From NCBI GenBank assembly GCA_028751875.1, contig CM054138.1:40438580-40502579 (forward strand): a DNA stretch of 64,000 nt. Direction: 5' to 3'. The stretch is from Rapana venosa. Its lineage: Eukaryota; Mollusca; Gastropoda; Neogastropoda; Muricidae. This document shows, in pieces, positions 39,427-51,357 of this stretch. Position 1 is the stretch's first letter. Each line of letters starts with the position of its first letter. The notes beneath the pieces were generated by a model. The model had not been told where the DNA came from, did not search any database, and was given only the letters and a program-made list of their open reading frames with translations. The position numbers and the translations under genes are program-made.

Positions 39427-39805
39427 CGGAACAGCATTATGACCTCACTTCATTTAGCGTTCAAGACAGGGAACAGCATTATGACTTCACTTCATTTAGC
39501 GTTCAAGACAGGGAACAGCATTATGACCTCACTTCATTTAGCCTTCAAGACAGGGAACAGCATTATGACTTCACTTCATTTAGCCTTCAAGACAGGGAAC
39601 AGCCTTATGACTTCACTTCATTTAGCGTTCAAGACAGGGAACAGCGTTATGACTTCACTTCATTTAGCGTTCAAGACAGGGAACAGCATTATGACTTCAC
39701 TTCATTTAGCGTTCAAGACAGGGAACAGCATTATGACTTCACTTCATTTAGCGTTCAAGACAGGGAACAGCATTATGACTTCACTTCATTTGGCTTTTAA
39801 CTCCT
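39427..39805 (+). repeat. Minisatellite, 42-bp unit, nine copies, frame-preserving
   Basis: The unit begins AACAGCATTATGACTTCACT and ends TTCAAGACAGGG. Copies are about 95% alike, so the array is young. Because 42 is a multiple of three, the plus strand stays open (39385-39939) as repeats of NSIMTSLHLAFKTG. I see no start context, splice sites or flanking coding signal, so I do not call a gene. Confidence 0.93.
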
Positions 39806-39984
39806 TGAGGAGTGGTTGGGTCACTGCACTGAAGTTGGAATATATACGGCAGTGTCGCGTGAGCAGGGTGAACCTGAAGGAGCACCTCTTTCTCCAGGTA
39901 TTAAAGGAACTAGATGGTTCATCTATGGTTGAAGTTTGAAATGTTTTGCATATGTGTGAAAAGTTTGTTTACTTTATGCCAACT

Positions 39985-40345
39985 GGTCGGGGTTTTTTGG
40001 TCTAGCGGTAATGTACATGTGTAAAAAGCAAGAATCTGTGGGTTCAGTTCCCACCTGAAGCATTTTACCATCTGCTGGACCATGAGTGGTGGTCTGGGTG
40101 CTAGTCTTTTAGATGAGATGATAAACCTAGGTCTGGTGTGCAGCATATATTTAGCACACTTAAAACGCCCAAAGCAACAGGAGTTGCCCTTGGCAAGTTC
40201 CTGTAAAAAAAGCCACTACCATAGTAATACAAATTCACTTAACAGGTGGAAAATAAAGATGGCATCGCACTTGTGGCAACACACTCCCTTTGGGAAATTT
40301 GCAGCAGAAAAATCTGCTGTGGCTGAGAGTAGAGTTCAGTGTATT
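39985..40345 (+). mobile_element. tRNA-headed SINE, family E
   Basis: The head has TTTTGGTCTAGCGGTAATGT (box A) and GGGTTCAGTTCCC (box B at 40041-40053). Then GGTGCTAGTCTTTTAGATGA, CACACTTAAAACGCCCAAAG and GTTGCCCTTGGCAAGTTCCT. A fragment in reverse is seen at 12190-12340. Confidence 0.78.
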
Positions 40346-40765
40346 GTCCGTTCTTGGTGTTGTATTTTCATATACAATGTAAACATTGAAAGAAGTAAGA
40401 TATCTCATACCAGATCAATACGTGTTGCTGTGTCTCATATCAGTTCAGTGTTGTTTCTTTCAGAGTATTACTTTTGTTATTATACACTGTTGATATGTAC
40501 TAGTGTGCTTTTTACTTTTTTGTTGTTGTTGAAAAAGTGATATAAATGAATAAATTTGTGATTTTAATCATATCAAAAGCACTGGTTTCCCATCTTTCAG
40601 CAGACTGTTACAAGAATGTATGTATGGGAATGTTTATATGCATCATGCTTTTCATCAAATGTGTGAAAGAGAGTGGGGTTTGAAAAAATTTTCATGAAAG
40701 GGAGAGGGAGAAATCTCATTACATGAATACTATTGGGTTCTTTTTTTTTTTTTTTTTTCGTTTTC
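40345..40765. other. AT-rich spacer
   Basis: Contains AATAAA at about 40549 and an oligo-T run at 40741-40758. Nothing else recognised. Confidence 0.5.
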
Positions 40766-43700
40766 AGCCAGAATCAAGGTTTACCAATGGTGAGATTTTG
40801 CAGCTGTTTTTACCCACCATTAAGTTATCTGCTTTATGACTTTGGGGATGATGAATGTCCAAACACAACATGGTGATGATGAATGTCTAAACACAACATG
40901 GGGATGATGATGAATGTCTAAACACAACATGGGGATGATGATGAATGTCTAAACACAACATGGTGATGATGAATGTCTAAACACAACATGGGGATGATGA
41001 CTGTCTAAACACAACATGGGGATGATGAATGTCTAAACACAACATGAGGATAATGAATGTCTAAACACATGGGGGGTGATGAATGTCTAAACACAACATG
41101 GGGATGATGATGAATGTGTAAACACAACATGAGGATGATGAATGTCTAAACACATGGTGGTGATAATGAATGTCTAAACACAACATGGGGATGATGATGA
41201 ATGTGTAAACACAACATGAAGATGATGAATGTCTAAACACATGGGGATGATGAAGAATGTCTAAACACAACATGGGGATGATGATGAACGTGTAAACACA
41301 ACATGGGGATGATGAATGTCTAAACACAACATGGGGATGGTGGATGTCTAAACACAACATGGGGATGATGAAGAATGTCTTAACACAACATGAGGATGAT
41401 GAATGTCTAAACACATGGTGGTGGTGATGAATGTCTAAACACAACATGGGGATGATGATGAATGTCTTAACACAACATGGGGATGATGATGAATGCCTTA
41501 ACACAACATGAGGATGATGAATGTCTAAACACATGGTGGTGGTGATGAATGTCTAAACACAATGAATGTCTTAACACAACATGAGGATGATGGATGTCTA
41601 AACACATGGTGGTGGTGATGAATGTCTAAACACAATGAATGTCTTAACACAACATGAGGATGATGAATGTCTAAACACATGGTGGTGGTGATGAATGTCT
41701 AAACACAACATGAGGATGAGGATGAATGTCTTAACACAACATGGGGATGATGATGAATGCCTTAACACAACATGAGGGTGATGAATGTCTTAACACATGG
41801 TGGTGGTGATGAATGTCTTAACACAACATGAGGGTGATGAATGTCTTAACACAACATGAGGATGATGAATGTCTAAACACAACATGGGGGTGATGAATGT
41901 CTAAACACATGGGGATGATGATGAATGTCTAAACACAACATGGGGGTGATGATGAATGTCTTAACACACCATGAGGATGATGAATGTCTAAACACATGGG
42001 GGTGATGATGGATGTCTAAACACAACATGAGGATGATGGATGTCTAAACACATGGTGGTGATGATGAATGTCTTAACACAACATGGGGATGATGGATGTC
42101 TAAACACAACATGGGGATGATGAATGGGCAAACACAACATGGGGATGATGGATGTCTAAACACACCATGGGGATGATGGATGTCTAAACACAACATGGGG
42201 ATGATGAATGTCTAAACACAACATGGGGATGATGGATGTCTAAACACACCATGGGGATGATGAATGGCTAAACACAACATGGGGATGATGAATGTCTAAA
42301 CACAACATGGGGATGATGAATGCCTAAACACAACATGGGGATGATGATGATGACTGTCTAAACACAACATGGGGATGATGGATGCCTAAACACAACATGG
42401 GGATGATGGATGTCTAAACACAACATGGGGATGATGAATGCCTAAACACAACATGGGGATGATGAATGCCTAAACACAACATGGGGATGATGGATGTCCA
42501 AACACAACATGGGGATGATGGATGTCCAAACACAACATGGGGATGATGGATGTCTGAACACAACATGGGGATGATGGATGTCTAAGCACAACATGGGGGT
42601 GGGTGGGTGGGTGGGTGGGGGTGTTGATGAATGTCTAAACACAACATGGGGGTGATGATGATGAATGTCTAAACACAACATGGGGTGATGAATGTCTAAA
42701 CACAACATGGGGGTGATGATGATGAATGTCTAAACACAACACGGGGATGATGAATGTCTAAACACAACATGGGGATGATGATGATGAATGTCTAAACACA
42801 ACATGGGGAAGATGAATGTCTAAACACAACATGGGGATGATGAATGTCTAAACACAACATGGGGATGATGAATATCTAAACGCAACATGAGGATGATGAT
42901 GACGAATGTCTAAACACAACATGGGGATGAGGAATTCCTAAACACAACATGGGGATGATGAATGTCTAAACACAACATGGGGATGATGGATGTCTAAACA
43001 ACATGGGGATGATGAATGTCTAAACAACATGGGGATGATGAATGTCTAAACAAAACATGGGGATGATGGATGTCTAAACACAACATGGGGATGATGAATG
43101 TCTAAACAAAAACATGGGGGTGATGGATGTCTAAACACAACATGGGGGATGATGAATGGCTAAACACAACATGGGGATGATGGATGTCTAAACAAAACAT
43201 GGGGATGATGGATGTCTAAACAAAACATGGGGGATGATGGATGTCTAAACACAACATGGGGATGATGAATGTCTAAACACATGGGGGGTGATGGAATGTC
43301 TAAACACAACATGGGGGATGATGGATGTCTAAACACAACATGGGGATGATGAATGTCTAAACACATGGGGGGTGATGAATGTCTAAACACAACATGGGGA
43401 TGATGATGAATGTGTAAACACAACATGAGGATGATGAATGTCTAAACACATGGTGGGATGATGAATGTCTAAACACAACATGGGGATGATGATGGATGTG
43501 TAAACACAACATGAGGATGATGAATGTCTAAACACATGGGGATGATGAAGAATGTCTAAACACAACATGGGGATGATGATGAATGTGTAAACACATGAGG
43601 ATGATGAATGTCTAAACACATGATGGTGATGATGAATGTCTAAACACAACATGGGGATGATGGATGTCTAAACACAACATGAGGATGATGAATGGCTAAA

Positions 43701-44325
43701 CACAACATGAGGATGATGAATGTCTAAACAAAACATGGGGATGATGGATGTCTAAACACAACATGGGGATGATGGATGTCTAAACACACCATGGGGGATG
43801 ATGGATGCCTAAACACAACATGGGGGATGATGGATGTCTAAACACAACATGGGGATGATGGATGTCTAAACACAACATGGGGATGATGAATGTCGGAACA
43901 CAACATGGGGATGATGATTGTCTAAACACAACATGGGGACGATGAATGTCTAAACACAACACGGGAATGATGAATGTCTGAACACAACACGGGAATGATG
44001 AATGTCGGAACACAACACGGGAATGATGAATGTCTGAACACAACACGGGAATGATGAATGTCGGAACACAACACCAGTGTGCTTGCGGTTTTGTCATCCA
44101 ACCATGCAATGGCCTACTCTACTAACAGGCAGATGATTAGGAATATTAATCTGTGTGCATGATGGTTTTGCATACATCCAACCATGGACAATGGTTAAGT
44201 CTTCATCCAGAGGTTCAGGGAGTATAATTGTGTGCACTGATGCAGTTTCAGAATAAATACCCTTGGAAAGTCTCAAACCTGGACTTTCAGGGATAAAGTG
44301 CAACTGAATGCTCATACCACTAGGC
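40766..44325 (-). mobile_element. SINE family C copy split by an internal 3.2 kb minisatellite
   Basis: On the left the shared 3' domain is intact (GGTTTACCAATGGTGAGATT, TTACCCACCATTAAG, GACTTTGGGGATGATGAATG). On the right, after the array, the same element resumes: AACACAACACCAGTGTGCTT, TCATCCAACCATGCAATGGC, CTACTCTACTAACAGG, then a head remnant with ACCACTAGGC near 44312. In undisturbed copies (32214-32250, 11680-11710) the two parts are adjacent, joined by a single GATGGTGTCTAAACACGACA word. Confidence 0.85.
40844..44073. repeat. Large minisatellite, 28-bp unit with 25/31-bp variants, on the order of 110 copies
   Basis: The unit is GGGGATGATGAATGTCTAAA followed by CACAACAT. Variants lose AAC (ACACATGGGG), gain extra GATGAT, or change AATG to GATG. 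Higher-order blocks are visible, for example at 41040-41530 compared with 43350-43640. All minus-strand frames (LDIHHPHVVFRHSS-type repeats) result from the unit and are not genes. The unit equals a word of the SINE that contains it. Confidence 0.95.
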
Positions 44326-44329
44326 AAAT

Positions 44330-44750
44330 TCCCCTGAAATGCTCAAAGACCTGGACATGATACAAGGAATTGCTGTAACGCACCTTAGCTGACCCCCCCC
44401 CCCCTGACTCCACAAGAATATGCTAGAAGGACGGATACAGAAATTCAGCAGTATGCGGAAACCATTCATCATGCATCCTCCCAGTAATCACAAGAAACAG
44501 ACCAGAAGGGCACGTACGAGTATGTCACCAGTCTTGGCCTAGGTGAAGAACATTTGCAGGGCATGCTCCAGAAAGTAAAAAGAAAACAACCCAGGCAATG
44601 TAGGCATCGTGACGGAGGAGTCGATGCTTTCAATCTGTACTGAGTTTTGGAGAGTGGCAGAGGACATAGATGGATGCTGGAGGGTTGCCAGGATGATCAA
44701 CGGTGCTCCAAGGACCTTGGATTCCACAACAGCCTGAATGATCAGTGATG
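44330..44750. other. Spacer, nothing recognised
   Basis: Contains a C run (44393-44404). No repeat family was assigned. Confidence 0.45.
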
Positions 44751-45115
44751 GACGCTGACTGAGTGGTAACGACCATCTGACTTCAACCCCAGGGTCCATG
44801 AAGTGGTGGGTTGAATCTTGGTGGCAGCATCTGGTGAATGAAGGGTGGGGATTTTACAATCTCCCATGTCAACTTCAAGTGTAGACATGCCAGTGCTTTA
44901 ATTTTTTTGCATGTGTTTATACATGCAGAGGATCAAATATGCTCATTGAAGATAATGGTAATTCTTATCAGTGTTTGGTGGGTTACAGATACACGAAAAT
45001 ACCCAGCATGCAAAACTGTACAATGAAATGAACTGTTCTGAAGTCAAAATGTGTTGGTGAGGCCAGTGGGCAGACCTACTGCAAAGTTACAAGTACAGAA
45101 GGCCAGGCACCAGGC
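44750..45115 (+). mobile_element. SINE family B (copy 4)
   Basis: The head has GACTGAGTGGTAACGACCAT and GGGTTGAATCTTGG, followed by GCATCTGGTGAATGAAGGGT, GTCAACTTCAAGTGTAGACA and GGTTACAGATACACGAAAAT, to TGCAAAGTTACAAGTACAG. Same layout as 6125-6505. Confidence 0.82.
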
Positions 45116-45225
45116 ACCCAACCTTCATTATTTAAAAGCAGATAAATTTATTAAGCAAAGGTCGTTTGATAAGCAAAAGAGGTTTGATCAAGTTTTGGCT
45201 GGAGTCAGGTTTTTATAGTAAAATA

Positions 45226-45229
<4 letters not shown>

Positions 45230-45312
<83 letters not shown>
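45230..45312. repeat. CT microsatellite
   Basis: About 80 bases of nearly pure (CT)n, followed by a short CA-rich stretch. Confidence 0.95.
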
Positions 45313-45319
45313 ACACACA

Positions 45320-46210
45320 ACACACACATACACAAACTTCATGCCACACTATAAACTTGTCAGCTTTCATCCCAAAACACAAGTTTTGCAAACACAGGCA
45401 TTGGATGCCAATCTGTCAGAAAAAAAATTCAACATTTTATTATCTTAAACAGAAAAAGAGGGAAACAACTTCAACAATGTTATCACAGCTTAGCTTCAGT
45501 ATTCATTATCCACCCAGAATGCTGTTGTTGATATAAATTTTTTTTAAAGTGCCATACTTACAGTGAGCAAACTGGGGGGAGGGGGGGAGGAGAGGAGAAT
45601 GCATCGCATATAAAACAGAATACCATGCTAAAGGAAGAAATAAATGACACTGTACAATCAGTTTCTTTAGGCTGTTGTGGATAATGCTGAAGATATTTGC
45701 AATTTTTAATGCTATTAAATTCAGATGCCCATATAACGCAATAATGAGGATAAGTGATCTGTTAAGACACAGACCAAGAAAAAACATAATACACACAATA
45801 TTGATTTACTGTCTGACTAAATGACGGACATAGTTGGCAGCCATGACTGACGTTACATTAGCAAAATACTGTTGAACATCACACAACACAACACGTCTGC
45901 TAAAATAGATACAATCTGTTTTCAACAAGAGATGAAGAAAATGCTTACAGAAATCTGAATATATAATACCAACGTTTTATTTGCTTAAAACTAGATCCTG
46001 GTGCCATAAAAATCTTGCTTTCTGTATCAACCCTGTACCACTAGCCCATCTTGACAAACTTCATACCATTTGTGTGTTTTTAAAAATGCAAATGATTTCT
46101 ACATGAGTCAATGCAAAAATGAACCGTCTGTATTGGTGATAATATAACATGAACGTGTTGAGCATGAAAGCGTATATAGTGTTGAAGATGTCAGTAAATC
46201 TGTCATAATC
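45320..46210. other. AT-rich intergenic stretch
   Basis: No gene, repeat family or RNA signature recognised. Confidence 0.5.
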
Positions 46211-46217
46211 TCACTAT

Positions 46218-46281
46218 ATTAGAGCCAAACCAGGTTATCTCCAGTAGCCCAGCACTGGAGATAACCTGGTTTGGCTCTAAT
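46218..46281. repeat. Perfect inverted repeat: 28-bp arms, 8-base loop
   Basis: Left arm 46218-46245 (contains GAGCCAAACCAGGTTATCTC), loop AGCCCAGC (46246-46253), right arm 46254-46281, the exact reverse complement. With one mismatch the stem extends to about 32 bp (46214-46285). It could be a foldback element, a recent palindromic duplication or a microRNA-like hairpin. Nothing here proves transcription. Confidence 0.93.
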
Positions 46282-46284
46282 GTA

Positions 46285-47500
46285 GAGATCTAGTCTCCCT
46301 ACTGTTACTGCTACTGTTTAATCATTACTACTCATTACTGGCCCATTATGGCTTTGGCATTGGCCACATGAATATCTATTGTCAAAAGTTGTCAACATAA
46401 AGGGCTGGAAATCAGTTTCTATTTTGGAAACAATCCCCAAGTCCTGACATGATAATTATTCCCTTCACACCACTATGGAACAATCACCCACTTTCCCACC
46501 CTGGACGGATCAGAACTTCATGCTGTATAACAATTCATATATACACACTCAGTCTGGAGCAACATTACAATAAAAAAGAAAAAAATGCCCCAAATCCCAA
46601 ATAAAGAAATTCACACCTCAAGCATATCGCTTTCTCACATGTTTGCGTAAGGCATAATAATGAACAGGGTCAAACAAGGGAAGGAGGGGATAATATATCA
46701 CAGATATAACTGGAACAGCTATGTCCAGGGAAGAAGGGATGGAGAGGCCTCACTCCCCTGGCATAAGTGTTGCCTCCCCTGGCATATGTGTCGCCTCCCC
46801 TGGCTTATCTGTTGCTTTGTACAAAGACAGATCAACGTTCTGTTGCCATGGGATAAAGTGATAGAGTGTGACTAAGCAGTGACAGTGCACAGTCCTATGA
46901 ATGTTTGGTGACCAAGGATTACGACATACAGTGACATCAACCTACTGTGACGAAGTGATGACGTCAAATCAAGGAGCTATGATGTACAGTCACATTAGTA
47001 GAGTGTGACCTTGTACCTCTGAAGAATACAGATGACTTTTTTGCTCAAAACCTTTCAACCAGTTTCTACACATGTAAAACCGAGATGAAAATGTGACTAA
47101 ATGCTTTTATTCTTTGTGTCAGCTGCATCAATTTCTCTCTCAAAAGATTTGTGGCATTTGGGTGTTCTCCAGTTTAACGCGCTCTGGGGGTCATCCAGAA
47201 AATGCACTCTTTGTCTCTCTCATCCCACCTGGTAAAAAATCACTGTGAGACCACAAAAAGTACACTCTGGATGAGAGGTTTGCGTGTGTGACTTGTCTCC
47301 AAGTGCTGTGCCATATAGGCAGCCATACTCATGACTTCGGAGATTCTCAAAAAGGTTTGACCCTGTTTGAAAATTGTTCATCAAATTAAAGACAGTATAA
47401 TACAAGACGCAGTCTTGTACTATATCAGCCACACACAGGTCTGCAAGTACAAACATACAGGCATACAAAAACACAAGATAGCACTGACCCCTTAGGTGTG
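46285..47500. other. Intergenic stretch with a short 22-bp triplicate
   Basis: TCCCCTGGCATAAGTGTTGC-type units occur three times at about 46752-46815. The rest is unassigned. If the minus-strand gene has a long 3' UTR it could extend here; TTTATT (a reversed AATAAA) occurs at about 47105. Confidence 0.5.
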
Positions 47501-47504
47501 ACAG

Positions 47505-48022
47505 AAAGAGACTGGGAAACCCAGGGCAGCTGAGAATCAACACAAATCATACAAATGCAGAAAACATATTGATCATTTGGATTAGGGAAGCATTTGAAGT
47601 CTCTTTGCCAAATGAAACAAAAAAATAGTATACAACAAACAAAATTATGAAATTGCTTTCAGGATTAGAATGTTTTGGGGGAAACTTTCGAAACGAAACC
47701 AAGGTCCCATTAAAACATCCTTTTCCTTAGGTCAGTATTGAAATTCTATTCTGGGACATGGAAGGGGTGGGGATGGTATTCTTATATTACAGTAAAAAAA
47801 AAAGTCACCTACACATGATATTCTCTGCATTTTGAAATGCTGATGGAATCTTCATCGACTTTAAAAGCAAATACTTATTCTCACGTGGAGGTGATGTTTA
47901 CTTTTTCGGCTACAAATTCCATCTCGTTGTTGTTGTTTTTCCTTGTAGAGACTGGAAAACCCAGGACAGCTGATATCAACATATATCATACAAATGCAGA
48001 AAACATATTGATCATTTGCTTA
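47505..48022. repeat. Direct repeat of about 72 bp, 440 bp apart
   Basis: GAGACTGGGAAACCCAGGGC ... CATACAAATGCAGAAAACAT at about 47508-47580 recurs at 47948-48019 with few differences. The sequence between them is unrelated. Confidence 0.8.
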
Positions 48023-48024
48023 AA

Positions 48025-48676
48025 TCACACAGTGAAACAAATGGTAAACTTGAAAGTAGGTGTTTGTGATTACGACTGTAACACTTTGTACAAGATATTT
48101 CTGCTTTTTAGATTACCAAAGTAAGGGTTTTGCTACATACTAGAGTTTTATCATACATTCTGTTTTGTTCTACCTGTTCCGTAAAGGATTTTTAGAAATT
48201 TAGAATTTTTAAACAACATTTCCTGCCTCTTCAACATGACATTTTTCCATGCTGGATCTGTCCTGAGCTCTGACAAAGATGTCAAATTCAGTTAGTTCAT
48301 CAGCGTTACGTGTAATGGATCATAATTATGATACTGACAATGGATTACGTTTGGCTGTCAGGGACGGAACGATGTGGGAATCAAACAATGTCGTGGCTCA
48401 CAAATGCAACATAAAAACATAAACAATACAATAATGGCAAGGTACTGGCCACGTTTCTGCCTCAGTGACACCAAAAATACAAAAAATAAACTAACACAAA
48501 ATTAAAACCAAACAACCAAAATGCAACAGTAAAAGCCCACCGCTTTTTGACAGTGAGACTGTGTGCAGGAGAACTTAAAACCCAAATGAACTGTAAATGA
48601 TAAACCTGATGTTGTCACAGAATGAGAACCCGGCCAGGGATGCACGACCATGGCAGAAAAGACGTGCGCTGATGGA
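48025..48676. other. Unrecognised sequence downstream of the minus-strand gene
   Basis: No ORF or repeat that I can assign. It may belong to the 3' UTR of the gene ending at 49179. Confidence 0.4.
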
Positions 48677-49172
48677 CCTGTGTGCGATGGGGGATGTGTG
48701 GGGACCTGTGTGCAGGGGATGGTGAGGACCTGTGTGCTGGTGTGGATGGTGTGGTGACCTGTGTTGGGGACGGGCTGGTGAGGACCTGTGTGCTGGTGGG
48801 ACTGGTGTGGGACCTGCAGCAGGGGGACTGGTGAGGACCTGTGTGCAGGGGCTGGTGAGGACCTGTGTACTGGTGAGGACCTGTGTGCAGGGGATGGTGA
48901 GGACCTGTGTGCAGGGGCAGGTGTGGACCTGTGTGCAGGGGGATGGTGAGGACCTGTGTACTGGTGAGGACCTGTGTGTAGGGGATGGTGAGGACCTGTG
49001 TGCAGGGGCTGGTGAGGACCTGTGTGCAGGGGCAGGTGTGGACCTGTGTGCAGGGGCTGGTGAGGACCTGTGTGCAGGGGCTGGTGAGGATCTGTGTGCA
49101 GGCTGTGGACCTGTGTGCTGGTGAGGACCTGTGTGCAGGGGCAGGTGTGGACCTGTGTGCAGGGGCTGGTGT
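48677..49172. repeat. Minisatellite, 24-bp unit, about 20 copies, just after the stop codon of the minus-strand gene
   Basis: The plus-strand unit is GTGAGGACCTGTGTGCAGGG plus GCTG, with GGGATG and GGGCAG variants. It begins 7 bp beyond the TGA of the terminal exon at 49179-49340, so it would lie in the 3' UTR. The long Pro/His/Thr minus-strand frame across it is in a different frame from the exon and arises from the repeat. Confidence 0.93.
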
Positions 49173-49178
49173 GGACCA

Positions 49179-49340
49179 TCATCTGGTGACCTGGGGTTCC
49201 TTGCTGACCAGCGTCTCCTTGGTGACCGACAGTTTGCGGCCTTTCCTGGACAGGTTGTCCATGCTGGGGGCCACGGTCAGCCGACTGCCCCGGTCCCGAC
49301 TGTCCGGCAGCGGGGTGGGTCCTGCACTGTCCGTCATCTC
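49179..49340 (-). CDS. Terminal exon of the minus-strand (RGS-like) gene
   Basis: On the minus strand, acceptor CATGTGCAG, then EMTDSAGPTPLPDSRDRG, SRLTVAPSMDNLSRKGRK and LSVTKETLVSKEPQVTR, then TGA (49181-49179). The GC-rich third positions match the confirmed exons and contrast with the flanks. It opens in phase 0, as required by the exon at 61973-62118, which ends in phase 0. The Ser/Arg/Lys-rich tail has no domain I recognise. Additional exons could lie between. It is too short to stand out as an ORF. Confidence 0.72.
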   Translation of the reverse strand, partial: EMTDSAGPTPLPDSRDRGSRLTVAPSMDNLSRKGRKLSVTKETLVSKEPQVTR

Positions 49341-49684
49341 CTGCACATGGACACCCGCACCCGGTCATTGCTTGAAATGAACGTACAACCAAACTCCCCC
49401 CTCTGTCCTGCAACTGTCACTGTAGCTCTGTTCTTTCTTGGACCCAACTTTGGGAAGGGAGTAGTAAGGCGTCGCATTTGGTGTTTTGTAGCCTACTATG
49501 CCGACTTGTCTACATATAAAGTCGTTTATTTTTTTAATTAGTAATGCTAACGTTATGATAAATGTTTGTGCTGGTTTTACAACTTGAGAGTTCATTGCTT
49601 CAGTGGGTGATGTGCCAACTTACTAATACGTCCTGATGACGATAGTGCATTACATGTATTCATCTGTCTTGTACTGGGTATTGT

Positions 49685-49842
49685 AATTCTATATCCCTGA
49701 AGTCGGATGCAGCTACTAAATGGTGTGTGTGTGGTGTGTGTGTGTGTGTGTGTGTGGAGGAGGGGGGGGGGGGTGACGGTCGCATACGTAAAAATTTCAC
49801 CATTGGTGAACCTCGGAGCTCTAATCGAGGAACTAAAAAATG
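49685..49842 (+). mobile_element. SINE shared 3' domain, interrupted by a GT microsatellite
   Basis: CTGAAGTCGGATGCAGCTAC, then GT and G runs (49723-49775), then GGTCGCATACGTAAAAATTT and CACCATTGGTGAACCTCGGA with GCTCTAATCGAGGAAC. The rest of the SINE is missing. Confidence 0.75.
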
Positions 49843-49942
49843 TATGTACTGCTGAACAGTCAACTGGCCGGGTATGGCAACAGGCTTCATAGTATGAGTG
49901 TTATGAAGTCAATGTAGGCTGTAGGATCATCCCATCTGGACA

Positions 49943-50005
49943 TGATGGTGATGATGATGGTGATGATGACGATGATGGTGATGATGATGGTGATGATGAT
50001 GGTTG
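49943..50005. repeat. GATGATGGT-type triplet microsatellite
   Basis: (GAT)n interrupted by GGT. Short and imperfect. Confidence 0.85.
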
Positions 50006-51357
50006 TGGTGGTGATCTTTATTCCCAAATGCAGTAGCTGGTCCGGGAGGGGTAGTGGTGATTAAAGACCAAACAACAAGTAATGTACAGCTCTGCCAGTG
50101 TTTCATTCCCCTTGATTTCTACACCTGAGGCACACACAAGATGGAGTACTGAACGTATTCCTGTCAGCATGCCGGTGGCAGTTTTAGGGAACTACGAAGA
50201 CACTCTGCCTGTCTGTCTGTCTCCGCCCCTATCTCTCCTCCAGGTGAAAGGTTGGTATGGATGATGAATGTGGTAACTGCAGGTCATTTAGGCAACTGTA
50301 CTTAATTCACGTCTGTACACTTGGATGATATTGCACCGTGCTGCCCACAGCTCCATGAACTCTGAGAGAGACAGGTTTTGTTTTAATCTGAGAGAGACAG
50401 ATTTTGGGGGTTGATAATAAAATACACGCCACCCACTGGGTATAGGCTCACAACCCAGCTGCCAAGACTTCACTGCACTGACCATGGCAGCAGGAAGCAC
50501 GAGATGCTGGCATTCTACAGAGCTATACTTCACTGCTCTCAGTTTTGAGGCCTGCCGCTCTACTGCTGCGGCATGCAGTGCAGAGCTACGCAGTGTCCAG
50601 GAATGTACCACGTACTGCATTATGCAGGGCCGGGCTGCACAGCATTACACACAATAAAGTGTTCTTCTAACCGTGTCCACTATCTCAACTGATTATTTCT
50701 GCTAGGCCGTACAAGTGACGAAGGCACTGAAACATCTTCGGCTGTACAGTGTGTAGTCTATGCAAAGACTGAAAGATTATGCCCTGAAGAGATGAAGCAG
50801 CATCCTTTCATGGAAACCGAACCAGACAAAAATATATGTAAGGAACACTAACAACCTCAACTGAAGAGTTTTAGGGACTTCAGCTGATACAAACTCTCTC
50901 TACAAGCAAACCAATCAACAGAACAAGGCTACTCAACAAGGCACAGAAAGTCAAAGGCCTAACAACCAGTCTGGTCCCCCCCTCCCCCCCCCCCCCAACC
51001 CAATACACAGTTATCAAAGCCTCCACGGCGTGGTAAGAGATCTGTGCATTAAAAAAATTATGTGCTGGGGGCCATTGGCGAAACAGTGAAGAGTATCCAT
51101 GGTCCGACACGCATACACTTTTTGCAACTGTCAAAGCAGTTCAGCAGTCATGCACTGCAAAGTAACAAGAATGCATTCAAGTTTTGGAGTCTTGAGCAAT
51201 GGTATGATGACTTTTTGTTCCAACTTTTCTTCATAATACGGTAAGCTATTGATATATTTTCTGATCTGCAAAAAGAACACGGTGAGGAGAACTGTCAAAA
51301 AGGTGGTCATTACATGAAACACCAAGCAAACGCGGGCCATAGAGGTTAAAATAAGAC

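Noticed and set aside
41061..43652. Long minus-strand ORFs with repeated LDIHHPHVVFRHSS peptides
   Set aside because: They are translations of the 28-bp minisatellite. Several frames look alike, breaks follow unit length changes, and there is no start context or splice signal.
40844..44073. CRISPR-like array of short repeats
   Set aside because: Units are contiguous without unique spacers, the context is animal intron and SINE sequence, and no cas gene is present.
48502..49413. 303-codon minus-strand ORF rich in Pro, His and Thr
   Set aside because: Most of it is the 24-bp minisatellite. The true exon sequence at 49179-49340 lies in another frame, in which the residues look like a normal protein end.
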